DNA of 47,963 bases from an uncultured Bacteroidales bacterium (GTDB lineage: Bacteria > Bacteroidota > Bacteroidia > Bacteroidales > P3). Positions 1 through 8,655 of this stretch are shown piece after piece. Under the pieces are notes generated by a model. That model searched no databases. It saw nothing but the letters and a program-made list of their open reading frames with translations, and was not told the DNA's origin. Position numbers and translations under genes: made by a program. Positions within the stretch are counted from its first letter, which is position 1; each line of letters opens with the position of its first letter. The stretch lies in contig CALUHO010000024.1 in NCBI GenBank assembly GCA_944320465.1, positions 1 through 47,963 of the forward strand, read 5' to 3'.

Positions 1-4
1 ATTC

Positions 5-95
5 TGTAACTTTGTCCTCGGTGATCATAGCGATTATTGTTTGTAAGTCTTTGTATTTTAGCACTATAAAGTTACAACAATTTTCGCTGATCACC
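5..95. repeat. Two interleaved inverted repeats at the left edge
   Basis: TGTAACTTT (5-13) is the reverse complement of AAAGTTACA (68-76). GGTGATCA (20-27) is the reverse complement of TGATCACC (88-95), and that pairing extends through GCG (30-32) with CGC (85-87) across a 2-nt bulge. The two pairs interleave (A-B-A'-B'), which is a pseudoknot topology if transcribed. A TAnnTTTG-like -7 element (TAACTTTG, 7-14, plus strand) lies inside the first arm. The stretch lies downstream of the Omp28-like gene and no ORF is supported in it. It could be a 3' structure or an operator region for something outside the window. Confidence 0.4.
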
Positions 96-130
96 AAATT
101 TTCAGACACTTATATTTCATCGAACTCACG

Positions 131-1963
131 TTATCTTACCACCAAACGGGCCACACTTCGATGGCCATCACCCTGCAAAAGAACCAGATAAATGCCGGAA
201 TCGAGCCGTTCGACCGGCAAGGCGACCACATTCCGGCCGGCAGGATAAGCCCGCGAACCAAAATCAAGTACCTGACGACCATCAGCCGTCCAGACCGACA
301 CCTGCAAGGCTACCGGCACTTCCAGATGGAAAGCCAGCGACACCTCGGACGAAGCCGATGCCGGGTTGGGAAACAGCCGCAAGTCCATCTCCGTCCCCAT
401 GCCTGCAAGCGGTTCGTTCCCAACGGGGGAATAACGCAACAGCCAGACCAAGCTGTCGGTATAGGTTCCATCGTTTTCCAGAATCACCTCTCCCGCCGCA
501 TCGCTAAGCTGCAAACGCCCTTCGCCCATGCCGTTGTTGATGCCGTCGTGCATCAAGTCCCGGATGACAAACACATTGCAACCCAACGACATTTCCAGAT
601 TGTACGTATGCTGTTCCGTCCCGCTGGCTTCCAAGTCAGGATACGAATCCACCTGTTCCAGCACATTCCCGTTTTCATCGGTCCAAGACCAATTGATTTC
701 GCTCCCCCAGCGGTCCTGCCATACGTCCAGAACCACATCCGGCTCATCCAGCGTCACATATTCCTTCAAGACCGGAACGGCCACCGCCTCTTGCCTCATG
801 CTCAATGCCTGGCCGTTGACAGCCACCACCTGCACGAAAAGCGTATCCTCCACACCCGTCTCGTCCACCGGGACGGCATCGGTCTCCACGCGGGCCATCC
901 CCGCCTCGTCCCAAGCCTCCACGGCAAAAGTGCACTCATGTTCCTGGCCCTGGGGAGTGGAAAGCAAGAAAGTCACATTCTCCACCGGGCGGTCTTCCGG
1001 ATTGCGGTTCTCCAAGTCGAAAGCCAGCCGGACCAAGTTGTCGCAAGTGTTCCGCGCAAGCTGCCCGAAGGCCGACATCCTGAACACGTACTCCGGCCCG
1101 TTGACAAAGCAAACCGGAGCCTGGCAGGCATCCATCACCTCCCCCTCGGCCTCGCTCACGAACACCACCACCTGCAAATCCATGATTTCCATCGGCAGCT
1201 GGTTCAGGGATTCCGGCAAGACCTTTGAATAAGTCCTTTGCAGCAAAGTCCCCGCAGCCACCGTTTCCACCAGGTCGCCTTCCAAGCCGGTCAGCAAATC
1301 GCGCAGCACATGCTGGTGCAGGTAGTTGCCGTTCTCCAGCACTTGGTCCGGATTAGCTTCCGAACCTATCTGGTATCCTTCCACATTATCCTGGACCACA
1401 GCCACATGGATACGGTTCCCCTCCTCGGGAGCATCGCCCGTGTAATACAACTGGACAGTCACGTCCAGTTCCCGGCTCTGCCAGTCTATCGTAGCCTCCG
1501 CCCCGACATTCACATAGGTTTCCATGCCGGCCACTTCGTCCACGTAGTCGAACCACGTGTCCGGTCCGGTCATGGCCCAAGCCGTCTGCGCGGAGGAAAA
1601 CAAGTGGCGGTTGACAGAGACGCTGGGAATTCCCGTCACTCCCGCCTGCGTGGCCAAGGCTTCCCCGTAGGCCGAACGCAAGTCCGTCTGCCCCGGATAA
1701 GGCGTGGCCAGGTTCCCGGCATGGATATTGATGACATGACAGTAATCCCCGTAGGCCTCCTGTATCTCGTTGGCCGTCTTGTGTCCGGCCGGACAGTTCT
1801 GGCAATGCATCCCGGTGAACTCCTCCATCAGCACCCGCCGGTAGCCCGGCTCGGTGCTGACCAGCGTGTCCGTGACCGCCTGAGCCTGCACCGCCGCTCC
1901 CGGCCAAAGGCAGCCCAAGGCCGCCAGAACCCCGAAAGGTTTCAATATCGATTTCATTTCCAT
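131..1963 (-). CDS. Omp28-like thioredoxin-fold protein with T9SS sorting domain
   Basis: This is a predicted 610-residue exported protein. Residues 1-29 form a signal peptide ending AQA. Next comes an Omp28/thioredoxin-like region with LMEEFTGMHCQNCPAGH, in which Cys54 and Cys57 form a CxxC motif. The middle is beta-rich and of unknown role. The C-terminus from about residue 530 is a T9SS type A sorting domain (LFPNPAS, then SGIYLVLLQG and a basic tail). The longest reading frame starts at a TTG at 1981; I prefer the ATG at 1963 (or 1957), which gives a normal signal peptide. Omp28-type proteins are known as surface proteins of Porphyromonas and relatives. A redox role through the CxxC is inference. 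It lies 168 bp downstream of the giant adhesin, behind a strong terminator, so it probably has its own promoter; TATATTGA near 1980 is a weak -7 candidate. Confidence 0.9.
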   Translation of the reverse strand: MEMKSILKPFGVLAALGCLWPGAAVQAQAVTDTLVSTEPGYRRVLMEEFTGMHCQNCPAGHKTANEIQEAYGDYCHVINIHAGNLATPYPGQTDLRSAYGEALATQAGVTGIPSVSVNRHLFSSAQTAWAMTGPDTWFDYVDEVAGMETYVNVGAEATIDWQSRELDVTVQLYYTGDAPEEGNRIHVAVVQDNVEGYQIGSEANPDQVLENGNYLHQHVLRDLLTGLEGDLVETVAAGTLLQRTYSKVLPESLNQLPMEIMDLQVVVFVSEAEGEVMDACQAPVCFVNGPEYVFRMSAFGQLARNTCDNLVRLAFDLENRNPEDRPVENVTFLLSTPQGQEHECTFAVEAWDEAGMARVETDAVPVDETGVEDTLFVQVVAVNGQALSMRQEAVAVPVLKEYVTLDEPDVVLDVWQDRWGSEINWSWTDENGNVLEQVDSYPDLEASGTEQHTYNLEMSLGCNVFVIRDLMHDGINNGMGEGRLQLSDAAGEVILENDGTYTDSLVWLLRYSPVGNEPLAGMGTEMDLRLFPNPASASSEVSLAFHLEVPVALQVSVWTADGRQVLDFGSRAYPAGRNVVALPVERLDSGIYLVLLQGDGHRSVARLVVR

Positions 1964-2049
1964 TCCATTTTTATTGTTCAATATACCGTTGCCCCGAATG
2001 ACCGGACATTGAATCGACCATCCGGCAACCCGTAGGCATGAGCCGTTCC

Positions 2050-2089
2050 AAAAACGGCCCGGCGGGAAACCCTGCCTCCCGCCGGGCCG
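2050..2089 (-). terminator. Intrinsic terminator after the giant adhesin gene
   Basis: A perfect 12-bp GC-rich stem (2055-2066 with 2078-2089) with an 11-nt loop is followed on the minus strand by five T residues (2054-2050). It begins 42 bp after the stop codon of the 2131-8640 gene and separates it from the Omp28-like gene. Confidence 0.9.
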
Positions 2090-2130
2090 ATGCGGCCATC
2101 AGCCAATCCATTCAAGACAACAGCCGGCCC

Positions 2131-5100
2131 TTACAGGATGACCAATTTACCAGTAGCCTGCGCCCTTCCGGACGACAATACCATCAGATAGCTGCCCGAG
2201 GGCAAATTCACATCCATCGAATGCGTGCCTTGGGCCAAATGACGCTTCATCATCAAACGGCCATCCAAATCGAACACCTGCCATTCGCCCTCAAACGGCA
2301 CTTCCAAGCTGAACTGCCCGCGGTTCGGGTTCGGCATCGCGCTCAAAGCCGCCGCTTCTTCCGCTACGGCCTCGTTGCCCACGCCCTTGCCCAAAACGTT
2401 GGAGAAGCCCGCCGGGGAAGTTCCGGTGGCGTAATTGGCTTCTACCGCGTAGAGATACCAATCATCGGCCATGCCCGACAGATTGTCGGTAATCGTCCGT
2501 TCGGTGGTCTCGGTAGCCAATACCGTCCAGTTGGCCGGCTGCTCCTGCTGGCCGTCCAACAGTCGGTACACGTTCCAAGACTTCACGAAGTCTTCGCCAT
2601 CGACCTTGCCATTCTTGGAAACGCCGGCCTCCAAGGCATCGGTGCAGTACACCTCGATCATCCAGTTGTAATCCAAATCGGGAGACAATACCGTGACATT
2701 GACCCAAGAGCCATCCACATTAATCAAGTTCCCCTTGCCGCGGACAGCCGGCCCGTTGTCGATGCCGCCGACCCAGCCTTGGGTCGCCTGGCAGGTATAA
2801 CCGAAGAACAACGTCTGGTCTCCTTCAATCAAATAGGGTGTCCGCAGTTCCACTTCACACCATTCATTGTAGCGGATGGCCGAAGCCGGGATAGTCTGCT
2901 TGTATACCTGTTCGCCGTCTTCCCCTGCCCAGATGCCCAAGGAGAACGTGGCCTCGGTGGGAACGGAAGGTGTGGATGCCGGATAGAACTTGATCCGAGT
3001 CACGTACAGGCCTACCGCTTTCTTCTCTTGCAAGTCGGATACCATGTACTTGTGCGCCGCCGAGAAGTTGAATGCCGCTTCCCCTTGGCCAATGCCGGTA
3101 AAGAAGTCGTCGCTGCTCCAAGTGATGTAGTGCGGGTAATTCTCGGTCGTCATGGCCGACCACCAATCCACGCGAACCTGCTCGCTCTCGTCTTTGATGG
3201 CCCGGACAGCCGCTGGGACAGCCAGACTTTCCTTCAGCACCTTGCCGGACAAGGACATCTTTTCTTCGTTGATTTCCACCGTTTCTTGATATTCATCGAA
3301 GCCGAACTTGTTAATATGTAGCACGTATTCCCCTTGCAGGACTGCCGGAATCTGAGCCGAAGCATCCTCGCCCAACACAGCGGAATAAACTCTTGCCTCA
3401 TCCGCCGTCGATACCAATTCCACCGAAGCCTCGGAGGCCGAAGCCCCGTTGTTGGTGGTGGCCGAAACCGTCACTAGGCTTACCTGTCCTTTGGGCAACA
3501 TGGCCGAAAGCACGGTATCCGAAGTGTTGCCCGCTTCCGAACGCGAGTAGACCGCATAGTAATAGTCACCATCGGGTATCGAAGCCCAAGCCTCGTCCTT
3601 ATAAGTGAATTCCTTGAAATTGTCCCCGCTCAGGCGTGTCCAAGCCGAAGCATCAGCCGAGTCGGCCTTGGCAAAACGGAACAATTCATAGGTGTAATTG
3701 AATTCATCCTCCCCAGCCTTGCTCAAGTTCTTGGCCGTGGCATCGTTGGCCACCGTGGCCGAGATCATCCAGTTGCCATTGTACATGCCCATCATCGTCT
3801 CGTTAAAGGAATACCATTGGCCTTCATAGAAAATCATATCCCCGCCGTCTGTCGCCGGTCCGTTGTCCATCCCGCAAGGGTATGCTCCCGCTGCCCCATA
3901 GGCCGAGTAGCCTATCACATAGTACTGGCCGGCCTCAATCAAGACAGGGTCATCCAATTCAATCGTGTTCCATTGTCCCAAGACGATATCATCCGAAAGA
4001 ATCTCCTGCGTGTACAGTTCCCTTTCCTGATTCTCGAAGTCGCTCTTCCATACTTTCAAGGCATAGTCCGCCGAAGCATCCGGCCAGAAAGAGATGGAAC
4101 GGATATAGTAACCTTCCACGCCGGCCTCTAGCAACTCGTCTGGCGAGAAACGATGCCCTACTTCCATCGTTCCTCCGAAATTCAACCCGATTCCGGTGTA
4201 ATAGTCGCTGACAGACTTGCCTAATTCCAATTCAATCAACCGGATGGGCTTCTCCCAGCTCAAATCCACATAGTCAATCCAATCGGTAGCCACGAAATTC
4301 TTGGGCGGACGCACGTCCTCGATCAGTTCCACGCTGCCCAAGTCTTCTTCGTTCTCATCAAGCACCACGCCCGGCTGGATATGGATATTGTACCATTCCT
4401 TGCGAACCCGAAGCTCGTAAGTGCCAAAATGCACATCAGCAATCGTGGCCATGCCATCCGCATCCACCGTACCGGTATGCGTTTTGTTCAATCCTACCAA
4501 GCTGACTTCCGCACCATAGGCCGATTCCCCGGTATTGGTCGTCACCCGCAGGCTTACCGTAGAATACTTGCCCTTGTCCACCGCATCACTGAACGTATAG
4601 TCGGAATAAACCCCGCCCACCACGCTGCGCACAGCGTAACGGTACATTGTGTCTTCCAAGGGTTCCCAACCTTCATCGCGAACCGACCTCTCCGTTACCG
4701 GGTTGCCGGTTATCTTAGTCCACAGTTCCTGCTGCTGTTCCTGCCCGTTGAGCAGGCGGTACACCTCGTAGCTGTACTCCGCGCCTGCCATGTTTTCATC
4801 CCCGGCTTTCGATGCCAAAGCCTGGCGTTCAGTCCGGCTCAGCAATTCTACCGTATAGGAAGCTTGCCCTTTTGCCACCGGATTCCCATCTGTCTTGCGG
4901 GACAATGGCATGGCCAGACTTTCCGAAGAAGAGAATCGATCTAAGAAAGCTCCCGGACGAACCGAACCGGGACGATGACTCATCAGATCAGCCAACTCGG
5001 TGGGCTGACTGTTGGGATCGGCCGAACAATAGGTATGGATCAACCAGTTGTAATTCATGCTCGGTGACACGCTGGCTACTGAATTCCACGTAATGCCGTT

Positions 5101-8100
5101 ATCTTCCGAGAACAAATCCCCGTTGGCCACGGCAGGCCCCCGGTCGAAACCGATTGGATTGGAACCCGAACTCTGTTGCACCTTGATACCTATTATGATG
5201 CTTCTTTCGGGATCGATAGGCACCGGATTTTCCAAGGCATGTTCAAACCAAGTCTCGTATTCTTCCACTTCCATCGGCTCTTCATGCACCAAAGCTTCCA
5301 CGCCTTCGTCTCCCACAAAGATCTGCAAGGTGAATTCCGCCACTGCCATCGGGAAAAAGCGCACCTTGGTCACCGCCGAGGCGTTTGTCAGGCCGGCTTC
5401 CGCCAAATCTTCTGAAGTGTAACGCTGCGCCACGATATACCCCATATCGCTATTCCCGCCAAAGCTGCCGTAGATATCTCCGTCATCCTTCTGCAGCCAA
5501 GCCACCGGCACAGGCTCAGACCATTCCACCAAGGCATGGTCGGTCCGGTCGTAAGCCTTCACCAAGGTAGGCATGTTCACCATCAAATCAATTACGATAG
5601 TATCGGCATCCAAATCCGTTGCACCCACTTCCAAAGTCCCGACATAATCGCTATATCCGGAAGCCGTAATCAAGACATCGTATTCCAAATTGCCGTAGAC
5701 ATCTTCTATGCTGAAACAGCCGTTCTCATCGGTCGTCACCGTATAGTCCGAAGGCCCGTCCAAGGTCAGTTCCGCCATAGCCAAGCCTGCATGCGGGTCG
5801 TCCGAACCGGCCACGACCCCGCTCACCTTGACCACCGGACGGTTCTTCATGGTCACATCCAAGGCAGATTCCCGGCCTTCGCTAATGGTCACGCTCCTTG
5901 CCTCATCCTCATAGCCCACCAAAGTGAAATCCACATTCTGGCTGCCTTGCGGCACATAAGGGAATTTGAAAGCACCATCGTTAGCCGTTCGCAACGGATT
6001 GTTCAGACCTTCCACCTGCACCCGTACATTGGCCAAGACATCCCCGGCTTCATCTTTCACTGTTCCAGACAAAGACCCCATGCCCTGCACGTCAAAGAAG
6101 AAAGTGATATTGGGACGCAAGCTGAAAAATACCCCATAGGCGTTGTCCAAATTCTGCATATTAAGCCCTCTCGTGTAAGCCGATCGGCTCACGGCATTGG
6201 AACCGCTCTCGGTGCAAAGGAACTGCAATCCCGACCCGCCAAGGTCTCCTGCATCCGGATATCCTTCTATGCAGACCACCAAATTGCCGCCTTTGTAATC
6301 GTAAGGACGTTGGAAAGGCAAGTACCAGTCATACGTACCCGAAACCATATCCACCATCGTGTCAAGAACGCAAACCAATTCATCGGCTCCGAACCAGCCG
6401 GCCATCATGTTCGTCCGCTCCGTTTCTCCCACATAAATCCTGAATTTCTGATTGCGAACCGTATCAGTTTCAAAGCCAGCCATCACCTGCCAGGAGAAAC
6501 CATACAATCTCCCCACGACCCCTTCTAAGAGCGTAGCCGGGTAAACGGTCTGACCGAAACCCTCCGTGTACACGTACCAAGGCACATCGTATGAACGGAC
6601 TTCGCCATCACCCACCGTGACAGCCTTGTAGCCGTCTCCTTGGATAGTCAATGCCAAAAGCGGAGAAGTGTTATTACCCTCCACCTGATCGTCCGCCCAA
6701 ACCACATTGGCTCGCAGGGAAGCCGGATCAGTACGGGCAGGTGTCCAGTTCAAAGCATATTCCGATGTACGGCCGGCCGAAAGCGGGCGAGTCACTTCCT
6801 CTCCTTCCGCCAAGACATTCCCGGCATCGTCCAAGAGCCGTAATTGGAAATCCCGGGCGGCACTCATCCCTTTGTTCTCCACTTCCACCGTATAAGTAGC
6901 CGCTTCGCCCACTTTGGGAGCAGACGGTCCTTTAATCCAATTCACTGCCAAGTCCGTCTTGGCCACTTCTTCTATCGTAATATCGTCCAGCCAACAGTAG
7001 CCGTTGCCCTCGTAGCCGTAATAGTAGAAACCGATGCAGAAGCTGCCATTGCCCGGTGTCTCGAATTCTACAACCCGGTCTTCAAACGTCATGGGAGCCG
7101 ACGTGGCATGCGCGTTCAGATTTTCCAAAGGCGTTGTCATGGCCGTGGGGTCGGCTGTCTTGCCCAAGGCGATACGAAGGCTGACAGACCCCATCATAGG
7201 TCCTGCCAACGAATAAGACAATCTGTACTGCTTGCCGGCCTCGAACTTCAGCATAGGCGTGAAGATCCAGTCGTCCGCATCCGGGGTCACGTAGTCGCTG
7301 TACGGATCCACAGCCGGCAACCAGTTCCAATAGACCGCCCGAGGCTCCTTGTTTCCCCTCCAAGGCTCCATCATCCAAGTAGCCTTGTCGTTATCCACGT
7401 CCAAGACCGTCCACAAATTCTCCAAAGTGGCCGGATCTTCAAAATCTTCATGGAAAGGCAGCGGCATGGAGGTACCGGGCGTAATCGGCTCGGACACCGC
7501 CTTGCCGCCTTGGCCGAAGCTGTTCTTGGCCGTCACTTCGTAATAATACATGTCGAGCGAAGGCGAGGCATCCGTATAAGATGTGGAGGTGGAAGCGGCG
7601 TTCAAAACCGTATACTGCTGCCCGCGGCGAGCGACCAGATAAGTAATGCCGTCCTTGTCGTACCAGCCGCCGTTGAGGCCGAACTCGTCGGGAGCATCCC
7701 AGCTCAGCTGCACGTTGCCGCCATTCTCGGAGACACGTAAGTTACGGGGTGCGGAAGGCAAATCTTCACCCACGTAGGTGTGAACCTCGGAGGCATAGCT
7801 GCGACCCGAGGCGTTGACCGCGTAGACATGATAAGTCACTTTGCCCGGCTGCGGGTCGGGGTCGGTCCAAGTCACTTGCGCCCCGGCTTGCAGGTTCAGA
7901 CTCCCGGCAAGATTGGCATTGCCGTAGTTCTTGTAAATCTCAATGGCTGTCAGATTGGACAACGCATTTCCTCCCTCGTCCTCAGAAGGATTAATCCAAC
8001 GCAAACCCATCGAGACGGCACCGTTTTCACCTGGCACTTGGGTCAGGTTCTGCACTGGCTGAGGGGTCGTTCCTATAATTTCTTCCGTTACCGATATTTC

Positions 8101-8640
8101 ATCGATACGCATGGATGGCCTGTCTATAGGGTCGCTGACGGCCTTGAAGCCCAAATGATAAGTCCCGGCCTCTGGCACGCTGAATTCCACCTCAGTCCAG
8201 CCCCAAGTAGTGATGTCATGACGGGCCAACTGCCACAACATGGTCTCCACCTCCGTGCCATTGCCCAAATAGACTTCCACTCTTTCACTGTAATACAGAC
8301 AATTGTAAAAATAGGAAAGCTTGTAAGTAACGCCTGTTTCCAAACGGAAGCCCGGGGACATGGCCCAGTCATCCGGCTGCCGCCCATTCCCTGAATAAGA
8401 CAGTGATGATGAATAATCAATGCCTCCATGAGGGTCGATTCCCCATGTATTGGCATCATTATTAAGATCAAGCATTTTCCATCCTTCATAGGTGGTTTCA
8501 TCCTCGAAATTGTCGTAGAAGATGGTGTCATGCATTCTTTGCGGCAGCTTGGGGTCAGCCTGCGCCTGTGCTTGGCCGCCTCCTGCCCAGAACGCGCCTG
8601 CCACGGCAAGCACGCCCAAAAGACTTCTGATTCGTTTCAT
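2131..8640 (-). CDS. Giant multidomain T9SS adhesin (anchor-J, Fn3, CARDB, CarboxypepD_reg)
   Basis: This is a 2169-residue secreted protein. The signal peptide is residues 1-27 (ending AQAQA). Domains in order: a choice-of-anchor J/cleaved-adhesin domain (about 38-187), two fibronectin type III domains (about 195-385), a second anchor-J domain (395-560), a CARDB-like domain (563-665), an unnamed module with the hallmark DYKGGNLVV (about 670-850), and two carboxypeptidase-regulatory-like beta domains (857-930, 936-1015). Three tandem copies of an Fn3-plus-beta-sandwich unit start near 1024, 1444 and 1806; further regulatory-like linkers (for example about 1360-1440) lie between them. A T9SS type A domain (MPNPNRGQF) runs from about 2101 to the end. 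The start is 15 bp after the stop of the protease gene, so the two are almost certainly co-transcribed. It is likely surface-anchored and binds host or glycan ligands; the ligand is unknown. Confidence 0.95.
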   Translation of the reverse strand: MKRIRSLLGVLAVAGAFWAGGGQAQAQADPKLPQRMHDTIFYDNFEDETTYEGWKMLDLNNDANTWGIDPHGGIDYSSSLSYSGNGRQPDDWAMSPGFRLETGVTYKLSYFYNCLYYSERVEVYLGNGTEVETMLWQLARHDITTWGWTEVEFSVPEAGTYHLGFKAVSDPIDRPSMRIDEISVTEEIIGTTPQPVQNLTQVPGENGAVSMGLRWINPSEDEGGNALSNLTAIEIYKNYGNANLAGSLNLQAGAQVTWTDPDPQPGKVTYHVYAVNASGRSYASEVHTYVGEDLPSAPRNLRVSENGGNVQLSWDAPDEFGLNGGWYDKDGITYLVARRGQQYTVLNAASTSTSYTDASPSLDMYYYEVTAKNSFGQGGKAVSEPITPGTSMPLPFHEDFEDPATLENLWTVLDVDNDKATWMMEPWRGNKEPRAVYWNWLPAVDPYSDYVTPDADDWIFTPMLKFEAGKQYRLSYSLAGPMMGSVSLRIALGKTADPTAMTTPLENLNAHATSAPMTFEDRVVEFETPGNGSFCIGFYYYGYEGNGYCWLDDITIEEVAKTDLAVNWIKGPSAPKVGEAATYTVEVENKGMSAARDFQLRLLDDAGNVLAEGEEVTRPLSAGRTSEYALNWTPARTDPASLRANVVWADDQVEGNNTSPLLALTIQGDGYKAVTVGDGEVRSYDVPWYVYTEGFGQTVYPATLLEGVVGRLYGFSWQVMAGFETDTVRNQKFRIYVGETERTNMMAGWFGADELVCVLDTMVDMVSGTYDWYLPFQRPYDYKGGNLVVCIEGYPDAGDLGGSGLQFLCTESGSNAVSRSAYTRGLNMQNLDNAYGVFFSLRPNITFFFDVQGMGSLSGTVKDEAGDVLANVRVQVEGLNNPLRTANDGAFKFPYVPQGSQNVDFTLVGYEDEARSVTISEGRESALDVTMKNRPVVKVSGVVAGSDDPHAGLAMAELTLDGPSDYTVTTDENGCFSIEDVYGNLEYDVLITASGYSDYVGTLEVGATDLDADTIVIDLMVNMPTLVKAYDRTDHALVEWSEPVPVAWLQKDDGDIYGSFGGNSDMGYIVAQRYTSEDLAEAGLTNASAVTKVRFFPMAVAEFTLQIFVGDEGVEALVHEEPMEVEEYETWFEHALENPVPIDPERSIIIGIKVQQSSGSNPIGFDRGPAVANGDLFSEDNGITWNSVASVSPSMNYNWLIHTYCSADPNSQPTELADLMSHRPGSVRPGAFLDRFSSSESLAMPLSRKTDGNPVAKGQASYTVELLSRTERQALASKAGDENMAGAEYSYEVYRLLNGQEQQQELWTKITGNPVTERSVRDEGWEPLEDTMYRYAVRSVVGGVYSDYTFSDAVDKGKYSTVSLRVTTNTGESAYGAEVSLVGLNKTHTGTVDADGMATIADVHFGTYELRVRKEWYNIHIQPGVVLDENEEDLGSVELIEDVRPPKNFVATDWIDYVDLSWEKPIRLIELELGKSVSDYYTGIGLNFGGTMEVGHRFSPDELLEAGVEGYYIRSISFWPDASADYALKVWKSDFENQERELYTQEILSDDIVLGQWNTIELDDPVLIEAGQYYVIGYSAYGAAGAYPCGMDNGPATDGGDMIFYEGQWYSFNETMMGMYNGNWMISATVANDATAKNLSKAGEDEFNYTYELFRFAKADSADASAWTRLSGDNFKEFTYKDEAWASIPDGDYYYAVYSRSEAGNTSDTVLSAMLPKGQVSLVTVSATTNNGASASEASVELVSTADEARVYSAVLGEDASAQIPAVLQGEYVLHINKFGFDEYQETVEINEEKMSLSGKVLKESLAVPAAVRAIKDESEQVRVDWWSAMTTENYPHYITWSSDDFFTGIGQGEAAFNFSAAHKYMVSDLQEKKAVGLYVTRIKFYPASTPSVPTEATFSLGIWAGEDGEQVYKQTIPASAIRYNEWCEVELRTPYLIEGDQTLFFGYTCQATQGWVGGIDNGPAVRGKGNLINVDGSWVNVTVLSPDLDYNWMIEVYCTDALEAGVSKNGKVDGEDFVKSWNVYRLLDGQQEQPANWTVLATETTERTITDNLSGMADDWYLYAVEANYATGTSPAGFSNVLGKGVGNEAVAEEAAALSAMPNPNRGQFSLEVPFEGEWQVFDLDGRLMMKRHLAQGTHSMDVNLPSGSYLMVLSSGRAQATGKLVIL

Positions 8641-8655
8641 TGTAAAAGTTTTAGG

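Noticed and set aside
161..1228. Long plus-strand ORFs opposite the Omp28-like gene
   Set aside because: They are shadows of a GC-rich minus-strand gene. Their translations are rich in His, Arg, Pro and Gln with no domain logic, while the minus-strand frame has a signal peptide and a T9SS domain.
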